Source of the DNA: Corynebacterium epidermidicanis | GTDB taxonomy: Bacteria; Actinomycetota; Actinomycetes; Mycobacteriales; Mycobacteriaceae | Direction of reading: 5' to 3' | DNA: 64,000 nucleotides | Assembly: GCF_001021025.1 (NCBI RefSeq) | Contig: NZ_CP011541.1 | Span: forward strand, 2,356,001 to 2,420,000 | Shown here: positions 8,655 through 17,698 of the stretch, piece after piece | How the letters are laid out: the number at the start of each line of letters is the position of its first letter | How positions within the stretch are numbered: position 1 is the first letter of the stretch | Translations under genes and position numbers: made by a program | The notes under the pieces: model-generated | Databases searched by the model: none | What the model was told of the DNA's origin: nothing | The model's input: only the letters and a program-made list of their open reading frames with translations

Positions 8655-9944
8655 CTAGAACAACAGCTGAGACACGGTGTAGATCGCCAATCCGGCCAGC
8701 GAGCCGACCACGGTGCCGTTGACGCGAATGTACTGCAGGTCTTTGCCCACCATGAGCTCGATCTTGTCGGAAGCTTCATCCGTATCCCAGCGGGCGACGG
8801 TTTCCGAGATAATTTCTGCCACTGCGGGTGCGTAATTGTCTGCCAGGAATTTCGTTGCCTTTGTGATCTTTCGGTCCAAGCTGGTGCGGAGCTCGGCGTC
8901 GTCGGCTAGGTTGCGCCCCCAGGTAAGGGATAGCTCGGTGATTTTGGTCCTGAGCAGGGACTCCGGGTTACCGGCGGCTTCGATGAGTGAGGCCGAGCCT
9001 GCGGCCCACAGGGTGGCAGGTAGTTCCTGCACTGCGCGGGCAGCCATGATTTCTTGCTTCCACTCCTCAACACGGGTAATCATCACGCCGTCGAACTGCA
9101 GGTCCTGCGCCAGGTTGTTGATAAACCGCCGGATTGCCTGTCGTGCTTCGTGATTGGGTTCGGCGGCCACCGCTCCGGTAAAAGCAACGATTTCACGATA
9201 GACCTTATCGCCCACCAAGTCGTTGACGAACCTGGGCGCCCAGGTGGGCATCCGCTCGTCGATCATCGCTACGATGCTGGCCTCAGACTCGCGAGCTTTC
9301 GTGTTGACCCATCCGGCGATTTCCTCGACCAGGGGCTCGGTCTTACCGTCTGCGATGAGTTGTTCCAGCAAGCGTCCCAGCGGTGGTCCCCAGATCGGTG
9401 CCGTGGCCTTGTCCAACACCATCGTTTGGATAACTTGCTCGGCATCTGCCGGATCGAGCGCGCGCACCACGTTTGCGGTCAATTGACCCGCTTCCCGCGA
9501 TACTTTTTGTGCGTTTTCTGGCTCACTCAGCCAGTTCGCTATGTGGTTTGGAATGCCTGCTTCGCGAACCTTTTGCGTAATAAGCTCGGCATTGAGAAAG
9601 TTCGTGCTGATAAAGTCGGCCATCGCCACGCCGACCTGGTCTTTCTTGTTCTTTACGATCGCCGTATGGGGGATCTTCAACCCCAACGGGTGCCGAAACA
9701 GAGCAGTCACCGCGAACCAGTCCGCCAACCCGCCGACCATTCCGGCCTCCGCAGCTGCCCGCACATAGCCGAGCCAGCTTGCGTCGTTGCCTCGGCTCTG
9801 CAACCACTGGCAGCCAAGGTATACCAGCGCAGCCAGCACTAACAGGCCGGTAGCCAGCAGCTTGTGCTGCCGCAACGTTTTTCGACGCGCAATTTCATCA
9901 CTGGGAGTGGGCATCGGAGAGGGTAAAGGCACAGACATGCGCAC
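8655..9944 (-). CDS. DUF445 family membrane protein
   Basis: 429-aa protein resembling DUF445. Residues about 29-47 form a membrane helix, and the following GLADWFAVTALFRHPLG is the family signature. A long, mostly helical middle (about 80-390) is probably extracytoplasmic or peripheral, and a second hydrophobic segment near the end (VVGSLAGLAIYTVSQLLF) anchors the C-terminus. An in-frame ATG two codons downstream (9938) is an equally possible start. Function unknown. The 130 bp between it and the DUF2516 gene contain short inverted CCCGG repeats (about 8548-8572) but no gene. Confidence 0.82.
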   Translation of the reverse strand: MRMSVPLPSPMPTPSDEIARRKTLRQHKLLATGLLVLAALVYLGCQWLQSRGNDASWLGYVRAAAEAGMVGGLADWFAVTALFRHPLGLKIPHTAIVKNKKDQVGVAMADFISTNFLNAELITQKVREAGIPNHIANWLSEPENAQKVSREAGQLTANVVRALDPADAEQVIQTMVLDKATAPIWGPPLGRLLEQLIADGKTEPLVEEIAGWVNTKARESEASIVAMIDERMPTWAPRFVNDLVGDKVYREIVAFTGAVAAEPNHEARQAIRRFINNLAQDLQFDGVMITRVEEWKQEIMAARAVQELPATLWAAGSASLIEAAGNPESLLRTKITELSLTWGRNLADDAELRTSLDRKITKATKFLADNYAPAVAEIISETVARWDTDEASDKIELMVGKDLQYIRVNGTVVGSLAGLAIYTVSQLLF

Positions 9945-9972
9945 CAGTGTATTACTTTCCCCTTTCGGGGAC

Positions 9973-10077
9973 TCATCTGCCCTGTTGCAGCAAGTGGATA
10001 CCTTCTACCCCAAACTGGATAGCTATCAGGAGCGTCATGATCCCAGTGAGGATCAACAACAACGTGCGGTACTTCAA
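9973..10077 (-). CDS. 34-aa single-pass membrane peptide (TTG start)
   Basis: A short frame too small for most gene callers. It reads MKYRTLLLILTGIM, then a second hydrophobic stretch TLLIAIQFGVEGIHLL, and ends QQGR. GAAAGGAGGTCG immediately upstream is a near-perfect Shine-Dalgarno sequence, spaced correctly for a TTG start at 10077. The product has a basic N-terminus and about 20 hydrophobic residues. It sits between the DUF445 gene and a strong 18-bp hairpin. Family not recognised. The ribosome binding site is the main argument that it is translated. Confidence 0.62.
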   Translation of the reverse strand: MKYRTLLLILTGIMTLLIAIQFGVEGIHLLQQGR

Positions 10078-10133
10078 GAAACGACCTCCTTTCTCCCCTG
10101 TGTCTACCGGCTCGGCAATGGATGCGAAAGCCT

Positions 10134-10176
10134 ACGGCCCGTCGAAAAGCAGCGATATTGCTTTTCGACGGGCCGT
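10134..10176. terminator. 18-bp perfect stem-loop
   Basis: ACGGCCCGTCGAAAAGCA (10134-10151) pairs perfectly with TGCTTTTCGACGGGCCGT (10159-10176) around a 7-base loop. It lies downstream of the minus-strand sdh operon plus the membrane gene at 10216. It has no T-run on either side, so it could be a terminator without U-tract, an mRNA 3' stabiliser, or part of the leader of the 34-aa peptide. Confidence 0.6.
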
Positions 10177-10215
10177 TGCGATCTCAATGAGCTGGCGGAA
10201 GCCTAACTTGCGGGA

Positions 10216-10566
10216 CTAGTCCTTACGACCAGTGCGGGCGCGCCACTCACGCAGGTTGCGGCGACCAACATAGATCGCTGCAAAGCCAACCACGAGCATG
10301 CCGACACCAAGCACGGCGCCGATCATGGCATACATGTCCCAATTGCTCTGCGAACCGACGGTGTTGGAGGCCAGTCCGAAAAGCAAGGTACCAAAACCAG
10401 CCAGTGACGCCAGCACCAGGCCCATTCCGATCCACGTGATGGAGCGGACGAGGGAGGAATGCGGTGCTTCGTAGCTCACCGGGACGTAACCGTCGACGTA
10501 GTTAGCCTCGAGGGAGTTCTCGTACACAGGAAATTCCTGGTACTCACGCTTGGTGTCGTTCATCAC
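10216..10566 (-). CDS. small membrane protein downstream of sdhB
   Basis: 116-aa protein with a soluble, acidic N-terminal 45 residues containing many tyrosines, two membrane helices (about 45-67 and 79-101) joined by a short loop, and a basic C-terminus RRNLREWRARTGRKD. It follows sdhB by 39 bp on the same strand. A hypothetical membrane gene at this place is typical of the corynebacterial sdhCAB region. It may belong to the operon, but no role in succinate dehydrogenase is established. Confidence 0.75.
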   Translation of the reverse strand: MMNDTKREYQEFPVYENSLEANYVDGYVPVSYEAPHSSLVRSITWIGMGLVLASLAGFGTLLFGLASNTVGSQSNWDMYAMIGAVLGVGMLVVGFAAIYVGRRNLREWRARTGRKD

Positions 10567-10605
10567 GATGGTGTCGCCTTTCTTACAGCTGCAGTTACCT
10601 ACAGC

Positions 10606-11355
10606 TTAGTTGTCCTTTGCCGAGAAGAAAGCACGAGCCCTCTCCTTGTTGATCGCAGCCACTGCGGTCAACGGGATACCAGCCGGGCAAACGTCAGCAC
10701 ACTCACCGTACAGCGAGCAAGGTCCGAAGTTCGTCTCGAGTTCATCCACCATCTGGCGAGCACGCTTACCGCGCTCTTCCTTGCCCATTGGCATGAGCTT
10801 GAGGTGGGTGAGCTTAGCGCCGGTGAACAGGTGAGCTGCGCCGTTAGGGCAGGCAGCAACACAAGCGCCACAGCCGATGCAGGCAGCGTGGTCCAGTGCG
10901 AGCTCAGCGGTCTGGTGGTTCATGTGCAGGGTGTCTGCATCCGGGGCGGTGCCAGCGTCAACGGAGACGTAGCCCCCCTGCTGCATGACGCGGTCCAGCG
11001 CAGAACGGTCAACGACCATGTCCTTGATGACCGGGAACGCTGCGGAACGCAGTGGCTCAATCTTCAGGGTGTCGCCGTCTTTGTAGTTGTACATGCGCTG
11101 CTGGCAGGCAGGCTTGTTCTTGTCAGCGCCGTGCGGGCGACCGTTGACGTTTAGACCACAGGTGCCACAGATGCCTTCGCGGCAGTCTGAAGCGAATGCG
11201 AATGGTTCCTTGCCGGCTTCAATCATGCCTTCGTTGACATGGTCGAGAAGCTCGAGGATGGACATCTGCTCAACTGCATCAGGTACCTGGACGGTCTCGA
11301 AGTGACCTTCGGTGTTTGGTCCAGCCTGACGCCAAATTTCAAGAGTCAGTTTCAT
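10606..11355 (-). CDS. sdhB: succinate dehydrogenase iron-sulfur subunit
   Basis: 249-aa SdhB, which carries electrons from the FAD of SdhA to the membrane cytochrome. Cluster ligands are visible: Cys58, Cys63, Cys66 and Cys84 for the 2Fe-2S centre (CREGICGTCG), and CIGCGACVAACP at 159-170 plus CSLYGECADVCP at 213-224 for the 4Fe-4S and 3Fe-4S/4Fe-4S centres. Length and motifs are those of the corynebacterial menaquinone-reducing enzyme. The start ATG overlaps the last base of the sdhA stop codon, so the two are translationally coupled. Last core gene of sdhCAB. Confidence 0.96.
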   Translation of the reverse strand: MKLTLEIWRQAGPNTEGHFETVQVPDAVEQMSILELLDHVNEGMIEAGKEPFAFASDCREGICGTCGLNVNGRPHGADKNKPACQQRMYNYKDGDTLKIEPLRSAAFPVIKDMVVDRSALDRVMQQGGYVSVDAGTAPDADTLHMNHQTAELALDHAACIGCGACVAACPNGAAHLFTGAKLTHLKLMPMGKEERGKRARQMVDELETNFGPCSLYGECADVCPAGIPLTAVAAINKERARAFFSAKDN

Positions 11356-13361
11356 TACTTGTAATTCCTTGTCATCAGCGGGACGGCTTCGAAGTAGAGA
11401 GGTTCAGCGTGGCGAACAAACTTGTCTTCGCCAGCTGGCTCCCAGGCAGAAACGAAGCACCAGTTTTCATCGTCGCGCTCTGCTTCGCCTTCTTCCGAGA
11501 GGTGGTCATCACGGAAGTGAGCACCACAGGACTCATCGCGGTCGAGGGCGTCGACGCACATGAGCTCACCGAGGTCGATGTAGTCTGCAACGCGGTTTGC
11601 GTACTCGAGAACCTGGTTCATTTCTTCTGGGGAACCAGTGATACGCAGGTTGGACCAGAAGTCCTTGCGCAGCTTGCGAATATCCTCGATGCCCTTCTTG
11701 AGGTCCTCGATGTTTCGGGACACACCACAAGAGAAGTAGAGGATATCGCCGAGCTGGCGGTGGAAGTACTCTGGGCCATGCTCGCCCTGGATGCTCATCA
11801 GCTTGTCGATGCGCGCTTGAGCTTCCTGAAGCGCCTTTACTGCAGCGGGTGAGTCCTCTTCGAGGCGAGCCTCGCCGAGGTGCTCTGCCAGGTAGTTCGG
11901 CACCGAGAATGGGAGGGTGAACCAGCCGTCGACAGATGCAGACAGCAGCGAGTTAGCACCAAGGCGGTTTGCACCGTGGTAGGTCCAAGAGGACTCGCCG
12001 GCACAGAACAGACCTGGGATGGAGGTCATCTCGTTGAAGTCAGTCCACAGGCCACCCATGGTGAAGTGGCAGGTAGGCGCGATACGCATCGGAGTCTTGT
12101 ATGGGTTTTCACCAATGGCGTCCTCGTACATTTCGAAAAGGTTCGAGTAGCGCTCACGGATGGTGTCTTCACCGAGGCGCTCGATCGCATCGCGGAAGTC
12201 CAAGTAGACGGAGTTGTGCATCGGGCCGACACCGAGACCAGCATTGATCTGCTGCGAAATACCACGGGAAGCAACGTCGCGCGGCACCAAGTTACCGAAT
12301 GCAGGGTAACGACGCTCGAGGAAGTAGTCGCGCTCCTCTTCCGGAATGGTGTTCGGATCGCGATCATCCTTTGGCTGCAGTGGGGACCAGATACGGCCGT
12401 CGTTACGCAGCGACTCAGACATCAGGATGGTCTTGGACTGCCATTCAGAGTTGACCGGCAGGCCGGTTGGGTGGAACTGAATGAAGGAAGGCGACGCCAG
12501 GTAAGCACCGCGCTCGTAGGCGCGCATGATTGCCGATGCGTTGGAGTTCTTCGCCAGCGTGGACATGTAGTACACGTTGCCGTAGCCACCGGTAGCCAGG
12601 ATCACTGCGTGGCCCGTGTGAGCCTTGAGCTCGCCGGTGATCAGGTTACGCATGATAACGCCCTGGCAAACCTTCTTGCCATCAACTTCGTTGATGATGA
12701 GGTCGACCATTTCGTTGTGGGTGAAGATCTCCACAGACTTCTTGTGGATCTGACGCTGCAGAGCTGCTGCTGCCGAGAGCTGCAGCTGCTGGCCGGTCTG
12801 GCCACGAGTGTAGTAGGTACGGGAGACCTGCACACCACCGAAGGAACGGGTAGCCAAGGTGCCACCGTACTCGCGGGCGAATGGCGCGCCGATGGCGTTC
12901 ATGTGGTCGATGACGCGCACGGACTCGACAGCCAAACGCCAGCAGTCAGCTTCGCGGGAGCGGTAGTCGCCGCCCTTGACGGTGTCCTTGACGTGGCGGT
13001 AAGCACCGTCGTTGTCCACCTTCTTGCCGCGAGCGGAGTTCACGCCACCCTGCGCAGCGATGGAGTGCGCACGGCGTGGAGCGTCGTGGTACGTGAAGGA
13101 CTTCACGTCGTAGCCCAGCTCACCCAGAGCGGCAGCTGCGCCTGCGCCGGCCAGGCCGGTGCCGACGACGAGGATGCGGAACTTGCGACGGTTCAGTGGG
13201 GAAACCAGGTTGTAGTGGTCTTTCTGGTACTCCCATGCGTCCTTGTAGGACACGCCGACTGGCAAGTGAGATTCAAGTACGGAGCCCACGGATACGCCTG
13301 CCACAGCAGACTGTGGAGCGGTGAACTCAGGCTTGGTCGAAGTTTCAGGGTTAATGCTCAT
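11355..13361 (-). CDS. sdhA: succinate dehydrogenase flavoprotein subunit
   Basis: 668-aa SdhA that oxidises succinate to fumarate with covalently bound FAD. The dinucleotide fold VVGTGLAGAGAAAALGE lies near residues 65-81, and HSIAAQGGVN carries the flavin-linking histidine near 98. Active-site segments APTCHFTMGGLW and HGANRLGANSLL are present. The long N-terminus (about 60 residues before the FAD fold) is usual for actinobacterial SdhA. It lies between sdhC and sdhB, with 20 bp to sdhC. Expression probably follows the sdhC promoter, which has DtxR- and RamB-type sites. Confidence 0.96.
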   Translation of the reverse strand: MSINPETSTKPEFTAPQSAVAGVSVGSVLESHLPVGVSYKDAWEYQKDHYNLVSPLNRRKFRILVVGTGLAGAGAAAALGELGYDVKSFTYHDAPRRAHSIAAQGGVNSARGKKVDNDGAYRHVKDTVKGGDYRSREADCWRLAVESVRVIDHMNAIGAPFAREYGGTLATRSFGGVQVSRTYYTRGQTGQQLQLSAAAALQRQIHKKSVEIFTHNEMVDLIINEVDGKKVCQGVIMRNLITGELKAHTGHAVILATGGYGNVYYMSTLAKNSNASAIMRAYERGAYLASPSFIQFHPTGLPVNSEWQSKTILMSESLRNDGRIWSPLQPKDDRDPNTIPEEERDYFLERRYPAFGNLVPRDVASRGISQQINAGLGVGPMHNSVYLDFRDAIERLGEDTIRERYSNLFEMYEDAIGENPYKTPMRIAPTCHFTMGGLWTDFNEMTSIPGLFCAGESSWTYHGANRLGANSLLSASVDGWFTLPFSVPNYLAEHLGEARLEEDSPAAVKALQEAQARIDKLMSIQGEHGPEYFHRQLGDILYFSCGVSRNIEDLKKGIEDIRKLRKDFWSNLRITGSPEEMNQVLEYANRVADYIDLGELMCVDALDRDESCGAHFRDDHLSEEGEAERDDENWCFVSAWEPAGEDKFVRHAEPLYFEAVPLMTRNYK

Positions 13362-13381
13362 TAGATTTTTTACCTTCCGTC

Positions 13382-14137
13382 CTAGCTCAGGATGCCAAGC
13401 ATGATGGACAGTGGGATCAGGCTGTTGCCCACCATGACGGCGGCTGGGACCAGGTATGCGATGAACAGCAGCACTGCACGCCAGCGCTTGCCGGTGATAC
13501 CAAGGTCGCTCACAGCGGTCCAGATACCGTGGGACAGGTGCAGGAACAGCACGACCATCGCGATGATGTAGAAGATTGCAACGGCAGGGCGGCTAAAGGA
13601 TGCAACCAGGTTTGCGTAAGCAGCGCCGTGTGCAAAGGTATCGGAAGCGATAGGAGTCGCACCGATGGTCAGGTCCAGGATGTGGAAGATAATGAAGGCC
13701 AGCAGAACGACACCGGTGACCAGCATGGACCGGGTCGTAAAGGTGTTCAAGCCACCCATCATTCCGGTGCGTTTGAACTTACCGCGAGACTGCGCAGCAC
13801 GTGCCTTGATAGCGAATGCGCCGTAGACGTGCAGCACGAGGCAGATCAGCAGAACGATACGGAAAATCCACAGGACACCGCCGTATGGGAACAGTGGCAT
13901 CAGCATGGTGCGCAGGAATTCTGCGTACTCATCGATGTGGTGAACGCCGTCATGAGCCGGCATAAAGATCTTCAAGTTACCGATCATATGGACCAGCACG
14001 AAAAGACCGAAGATAACGCCCGTGACCGCCATGGTCAGCTTGAGCGCCCAAGTAGGAACGGATGGCCGCTCACGTAGCGGCTTTTCAGTAATTTTGCCGT
14101 GAGCTACTGCGTCACGGTCATCAAATTTAACAGTCAT
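13382..14137 (-). CDS. sdhC: succinate dehydrogenase cytochrome b subunit
   Basis: 251-aa integral membrane subunit with five predicted helices, beginning near TWALKLTMAVTGVIFGLFVLVHM. Histidines in helices (VHMIGN, VLHVYG, FHILD, LHLSHG) are candidates for the two haem b axial ligands of the di-haem menaquinone-type enzyme. It lacks a separate SdhD, as in Corynebacterium, where one larger subunit replaces C and D. First gene of sdhCAB. It is divergent from ramB across a 529-bp AT-rich region with a DtxR-box-like sequence about 110 bp upstream of the start. Confidence 0.94.
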   Translation of the reverse strand: MTVKFDDRDAVAHGKITEKPLRERPSVPTWALKLTMAVTGVIFGLFVLVHMIGNLKIFMPAHDGVHHIDEYAEFLRTMLMPLFPYGGVLWIFRIVLLICLVLHVYGAFAIKARAAQSRGKFKRTGMMGGLNTFTTRSMLVTGVVLLAFIIFHILDLTIGATPIASDTFAHGAAYANLVASFSRPAVAIFYIIAMVVLFLHLSHGIWTAVSDLGITGKRWRAVLLFIAYLVPAAVMVGNSLIPLSIMLGILS

Positions 14138-14666
14138 GGCACCTCCAGTGTCGCTATTACTTTACGGCCCATTGGTGTGCACTCACTAGTCAAGAGTCAA
14201 GCCAGTGACATGGCTCACATAATGGAACTAATCGCAGGTTTCCAGTGTTAGATAAGCCTTACCTAACACTTTCTCGCCACTCCCGCATGGTTTACCCGCT
14301 GACGTGGGCAAACCATAATGCTCAACAAATCTTTCCCTATTTTCATCCTTTAACCCCCCCTCCCTAATCGGGTGCCCCCGTTTATTGTCAATCGAAAGGA
14401 TTAGAATGCAATTCGTTGCAAAATTTTAGCCCTTCCGCGCCCCATTTTTCGCTCGGAACAAAACCGCAAAAACTGGCTTTAACCGGCAACTTTCCTGGCC
14501 ATCAATAGCTCAATTCCGCAACATTAGTTTTGCGTAAATAGCACATAAACCCATCACTGCAACCAAACTCTCGCCAGGTTTGCAAATCTTGTAAATCTGC
14601 TAAATTTTGCGAAATTTTGCGAAAACTCGCTGCAAAGGTGACAGTGATCACGCTAAGTTGGTCTGC
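14138..14666. promoter_or_regulatory. sdhC / ramB divergent control region
   Basis: 529 bp without a gene, AT-rich except for a C-run at 14354-14360. It holds a DtxR-box-like site (14248-14266). It also holds several RamB-type sequences: GTTGCAAAATT near 14415, GGTTTGCAAA at 14577-14586, and a tandem decamer AAATTTTGCG at 14602-14611 and 14612-14621. The last two groups are 50-90 bp before the ramB start, where autoregulation would act. Confidence 0.7.
14248..14266. promoter_or_regulatory. DtxR-box-like operator upstream of sdhC
   Basis: TTAGATAAGCCTTACCTAA matches 16 of 19 positions of the DtxR consensus TTAGGTTAGCCTAACCTAA, including the central GCC and both outer half-sites. It lies 111 bp upstream of the sdhC start. 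Iron-dependent control of the Fe-S enzyme succinate dehydrogenase is the obvious inference. Confidence 0.6.
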
Positions 14667-16094
14667 ATGGGAAAGACGTATGTGGGCTCTCGCCTTCGCC
14701 AGCTGCGGCGCGAACGCGACTTGAGCCAAGCTTCACTGGCCGCCACCCTTGGTCTGTCTGCAAGTTATGTGAATCAGATTGAGCACGATGTTCGCCCGCT
14801 CACCGTGCCAGTGTTGCTGCGTATTACCGAGTCATTCGGCGTGGACGCAACCTTCTTCTCGCGTGACGACGACTCCCGCTTGCTCGCGGAAGTCCAAGAC
14901 GTGGTTCTCGACAAGGAGATTTGTCCCACCACTGTCGAGCTGCAAGAAATATCCGAAATGGTGTACAACCACCCCACGCTAGCTCGCGCGATGGTGGACA
15001 TGCACCGGCGTTACCGCAATGTGCGAGATAAGTTGAGCCTGGCCGTCGATACGCGCAATTCTCTCACCCCAGACGCACCCGCACCCGCGAACCAAGCCCT
15101 GTCCATGCCGCACGAGGAGGTCCGAGACTTCTTCTACGCGAGGCAAAACTACCTCGGGCACGTCGATACGGCGGCGGAGCGATTGGCCAAGAAGCTGAGC
15201 ATCGAACCAGGCGACGTCCGCGCTACCGAAGATGCGATCCTGCGCAAGCTTGTCGACGACCACGGGGTAACCGTCAGCCTCACACAAGATGTCGACGGCA
15301 CCCTGCACCGCTTCGACCGAGACACTCGGCAGCTTGTCGTTTCTACGCGTCTGCACCCCGGCCAGCGGGCGTTTCGCATGGCAGCCGAGCTGGGCTATTT
15401 GGAAGCAGGAAAAGAGATCCACGCCTGTGTGGATGAAGCACGGTTTACCTCTGAAGAGTCTCACCAGCTTGCGCTACGTGGCGTAGCCTCGTACTTCGCA
15501 GCCGCGCTTATGCTGCCTTACCGCAGCTTCCACGCCGACTCCGAGAAGTCCCGGTACGACATCGAATACCTCGGCCAGATTTATGGCGTGGGCTATGAGA
15601 CGATCTGCCACCGGCTCTCCACCTTGCAGCGCCCGAACCTACGCGGAATTCCGTTCACCTTCGTCCGTGTGGACCGTGCTGGCAACATGTCCAAACGGCA
15701 GTCGGCGACCGGCTTCCACTTCACCCATAGTGGCGGAACCTGTCCGCTCTGGAACGTCTACGAAACTTTCACTAACCCAGGCCACATCATGCGCCAGCTC
15801 GCCCAGATGCCGGACGGCCGCAACTACCTGTGGATTTCGCGGACCGTGCGTCATCACCGCGGGCGGTACGGCGAGCCCGGCAAGCTCTTCGCCATCGGTT
15901 TAGGTTGTGAGGCGCGCCACGCGGATCGTACCGTGTACGCCGAGGGGCTCGACATCGAGGACCTCTCCTCCGCCACCCCAATTGGGGCCGGCTGTCGCGT
16001 GTGCACCCGGGAAAATTGCGCGCAACGAGCCTTCCCGCCGGTCCACCGCGCGCTGCGTATCGACGCCCACGAGTCCACCGTCGCGCCGTACTAA
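14667..16094 (+). CDS. ramB: RamB, XRE/ScfR-type transcriptional regulator of acetate metabolism
   Basis: 475-aa regulator with an N-terminal XRE helix-turn-helix ([19 protein letters not shown] then YVNQIEHD, residues about 13-45), a central IrrE/ImmA-like region with HACVDEARF, and a DUF2083-type C-terminus containing [15 protein letters not shown], a possible metal or redox-sensing cysteine pair. Divergent location from sdhCAB matches RamB of C. glutamicum, which represses aceA, aceB and ack-pta and regulates itself. The frame is open to 14607, but the ATG at 14667 ([14 protein letters not shown]) is the family start. RamB-type TTTGCAAA sequences lie directly upstream. Confidence 0.92.
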   Translation: MGKTYVGSRLRQLRRERDLSQASLAATLGLSASYVNQIEHDVRPLTVPVLLRITESFGVDATFFSRDDDSRLLAEVQDVVLDKEICPTTVELQEISEMVYNHPTLARAMVDMHRRYRNVRDKLSLAVDTRNSLTPDAPAPANQALSMPHEEVRDFFYARQNYLGHVDTAAERLAKKLSIEPGDVRATEDAILRKLVDDHGVTVSLTQDVDGTLHRFDRDTRQLVVSTRLHPGQRAFRMAAELGYLEAGKEIHACVDEARFTSEESHQLALRGVASYFAAALMLPYRSFHADSEKSRYDIEYLGQIYGVGYETICHRLSTLQRPNLRGIPFTFVRVDRAGNMSKRQSATGFHFTHSGGTCPLWNVYETFTNPGHIMRQLAQMPDGRNYLWISRTVRHHRGRYGEPGKLFAIGLGCEARHADRTVYAEGLDIEDLSSATPIGAGCRVCTRENCAQRAFPPVHRALRIDAHESTVAPY

Positions 16095-16110
16095 CCTTCC
16101 CAATCACTGT

Positions 16111-16167
16111 AAAACCCGCGACGTTTCCTTGCTTGGTCTTAGCCAGGCAAGGCGCGTCGCGGGTTTT
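16111..16167. terminator. bidirectional terminator between ramB and lpd
   Basis: AAAACCCGCGACG (16111-16123) pairs with CGTCGCGGGTTTT (16155-16167), with an internal hairpin TTGCTTGG...CCAGGCAA. A/T tracts flank both sides, as expected for two convergent genes. Confidence 0.88.
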
Positions 16168-16199
16168 TGTTGCTTGGCGCTGGGCGCCAGGAGCAGCAG

Positions 16200-17594
16200 T
16201 TACAGGTTGATCATGTGGCCCATGATGCCTTCGGCGGCTTCCTTCATTGCCTCAGACAGCGTTGGGTGGGTGTGGACGTTGCGGCCGATTTCCTCAGCGG
16301 TGAGATCGAACCGCTGCGCCAGGGTGAGCTCTGGGAGCATCTCGGAAACGCCAGCACCGACCATGTGTGCACCGAGCAGCTCGCCAAATTCGCCGTCGGC
16401 GACGATCTTGACAAAGCCAGCGGTCTCGGCGAGGCCCTGAGCCTTACCGTTTGCCGAGAACGGGAAGGTAGCGACCTTGATCTCGCGGTCTGCCCACTTG
16501 GAACGAGCTTGTTCCTCGGTGTAGCCAAAGGAGGCGACCTGTGGGTTACAGAAGGTAGCGCGCGGCATCATCATGTAGTCGCCGAGCTCCATGGTTTCCG
16601 CACCGGCGATGGTCTCAGCAGCGACAACTCCCTGAGCTTCTGCCACGTGGGCGAGCTGGAGCTTCGCGGTGACATCGCCGATGGCGTAGATGCCGTCAAC
16701 GTTGGTACGCATGCGATCGTCGATGTCGATTGCACCGCGTTCGGTGAGCTTCACACCGGTGTTTTCCAGGCCGAAGCCTTCAACGCGAGGCGCGAAGCCG
16801 ATGGAGATCATCACGCGGTCGACGGTGAGGGTGTCCTTCTTCTTGCCGTCCTTGGACTCGACATCAACCTCAACAGAGGAGCCGTTGTCACGAACTGCGG
16901 TGGTCTTGTAGCCGGTGAGCAAGTTGACACCGAGCTTCTTGTATTCTTTGGCAACAGCCTTGGAGACGTCTGCATCCTCGTTCGGCAGAACGCGGTCCAT
17001 GAATTCGACGATGGTGACGTCTACGCCGTAGTTAGCGAGGACGTATGCGAATTCCATGCCGATGGCGCCTGCGCCAACGATGACCATCTTGTTAGGTGCT
17101 TCTGGGTTGAGGATCTGCTCCTCAAAGGAAACAACATTCTTGGAAAGCTCTACGCCCGGCAGGGAGCGGACCACGGAACCGGTGGCAATGATGCAGTTAT
17201 CGAAGGTGATGGTCTTGCCGTCAACCTCGATGGTCTTGGCATCCTTGAAGCTGCCCCAGCCGTCGATTTCGGTGATGCCGTTCTTCTTCATCAGGTAGTG
17301 AACGCCCTTGACGATGCCCTCAGAAACCTTGCGGGAGCGCGCGTGCGCGACCCCGAAGTCGAAGGAAACATCGCCGGAAATTCCGAAGGTCTTCGCCTCA
17401 TGGTTGAAGATATGAGCTACTTCAGCATTCTTGAGCAGCGCCTTGGAAGGGATGCAGCCAACGTTGAGGCAGACACCGCCCCAGTACTGCTTCTCGATAA
17501 CAGCAACCTTCTTGCCTAGCTGGGCTGCGCGGATGGCGGCGACATAGCCACCAGGGCCAGCGCCGAGAACTACTACGTCATAATGTTCAGTCAC
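16200..17594 (-). CDS. lpd: dihydrolipoyl dehydrogenase
   Basis: 464-aa flavoprotein disulfide reductase that reoxidises dihydrolipoamide in the pyruvate and 2-oxoglutarate dehydrogenase complexes. FAD fold [14 protein letters not shown] at residues 6-19, redox-active cysteines in [16 protein letters not shown] near 39-54, NAD-binding [15 protein letters not shown] near 174, a second FAD segment IYAIGDV, and the catalytic His-Glu pair in HTHPTLSE at the C-terminus. Start GTG at 17594 gives [11 protein letters not shown], identical in style to corynebacterial Lpd; the frame is open upstream to 17636 but without family residues. Monocistronic, next to ramB as in C. glutamicum. Confidence 0.95.
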   Translation of the reverse strand: MTEHYDVVVLGAGPGGYVAAIRAAQLGKKVAVIEKQYWGGVCLNVGCIPSKALLKNAEVAHIFNHEAKTFGISGDVSFDFGVAHARSRKVSEGIVKGVHYLMKKNGITEIDGWGSFKDAKTIEVDGKTITFDNCIIATGSVVRSLPGVELSKNVVSFEEQILNPEAPNKMVIVGAGAIGMEFAYVLANYGVDVTIVEFMDRVLPNEDADVSKAVAKEYKKLGVNLLTGYKTTAVRDNGSSVEVDVESKDGKKKDTLTVDRVMISIGFAPRVEGFGLENTGVKLTERGAIDIDDRMRTNVDGIYAIGDVTAKLQLAHVAEAQGVVAAETIAGAETMELGDYMMMPRATFCNPQVASFGYTEEQARSKWADREIKVATFPFSANGKAQGLAETAGFVKIVADGEFGELLGAHMVGAGVSEMLPELTLAQRFDLTAEEIGRNVHTHPTLSEAMKEAAEGIMGHMINL

Positions 17595-17655
17595 GCGTTC
17601 CAGGATACGTGCCCCACGCCAATCTGTCGCGGACATGGTGGCAGATATGACAAAA

Positions 17656-17687
17656 GGGCGTCGACAAGCCAGTGCTTATCGACGCCC
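17656..17687 (-). terminator. terminator for the 36-aa peptide gene
   Basis: GGGCGTCGA (17656-17664) pairs with TCGACGCCC (17679-17687). On the minus strand the stem is followed by TTTT, so it terminates transcription coming from the small gene at 17699-17809. Confidence 0.78.
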
Positions 17688-17698
17688 CGATGCCCGTT

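Noticed and set aside
11880..13364. Long plus-strand open frame (494 codons)
   Set aside because: Exactly antisense to sdhA, whose product has all family motifs; the plus-strand translation has no recognisable features and results from codon bias of the opposite strand.
16167..17519. Plus-strand open frame of 450 codons
   Set aside because: Antisense to lpd; low-complexity Gly/Val/Leu composition typical of a shadow frame.
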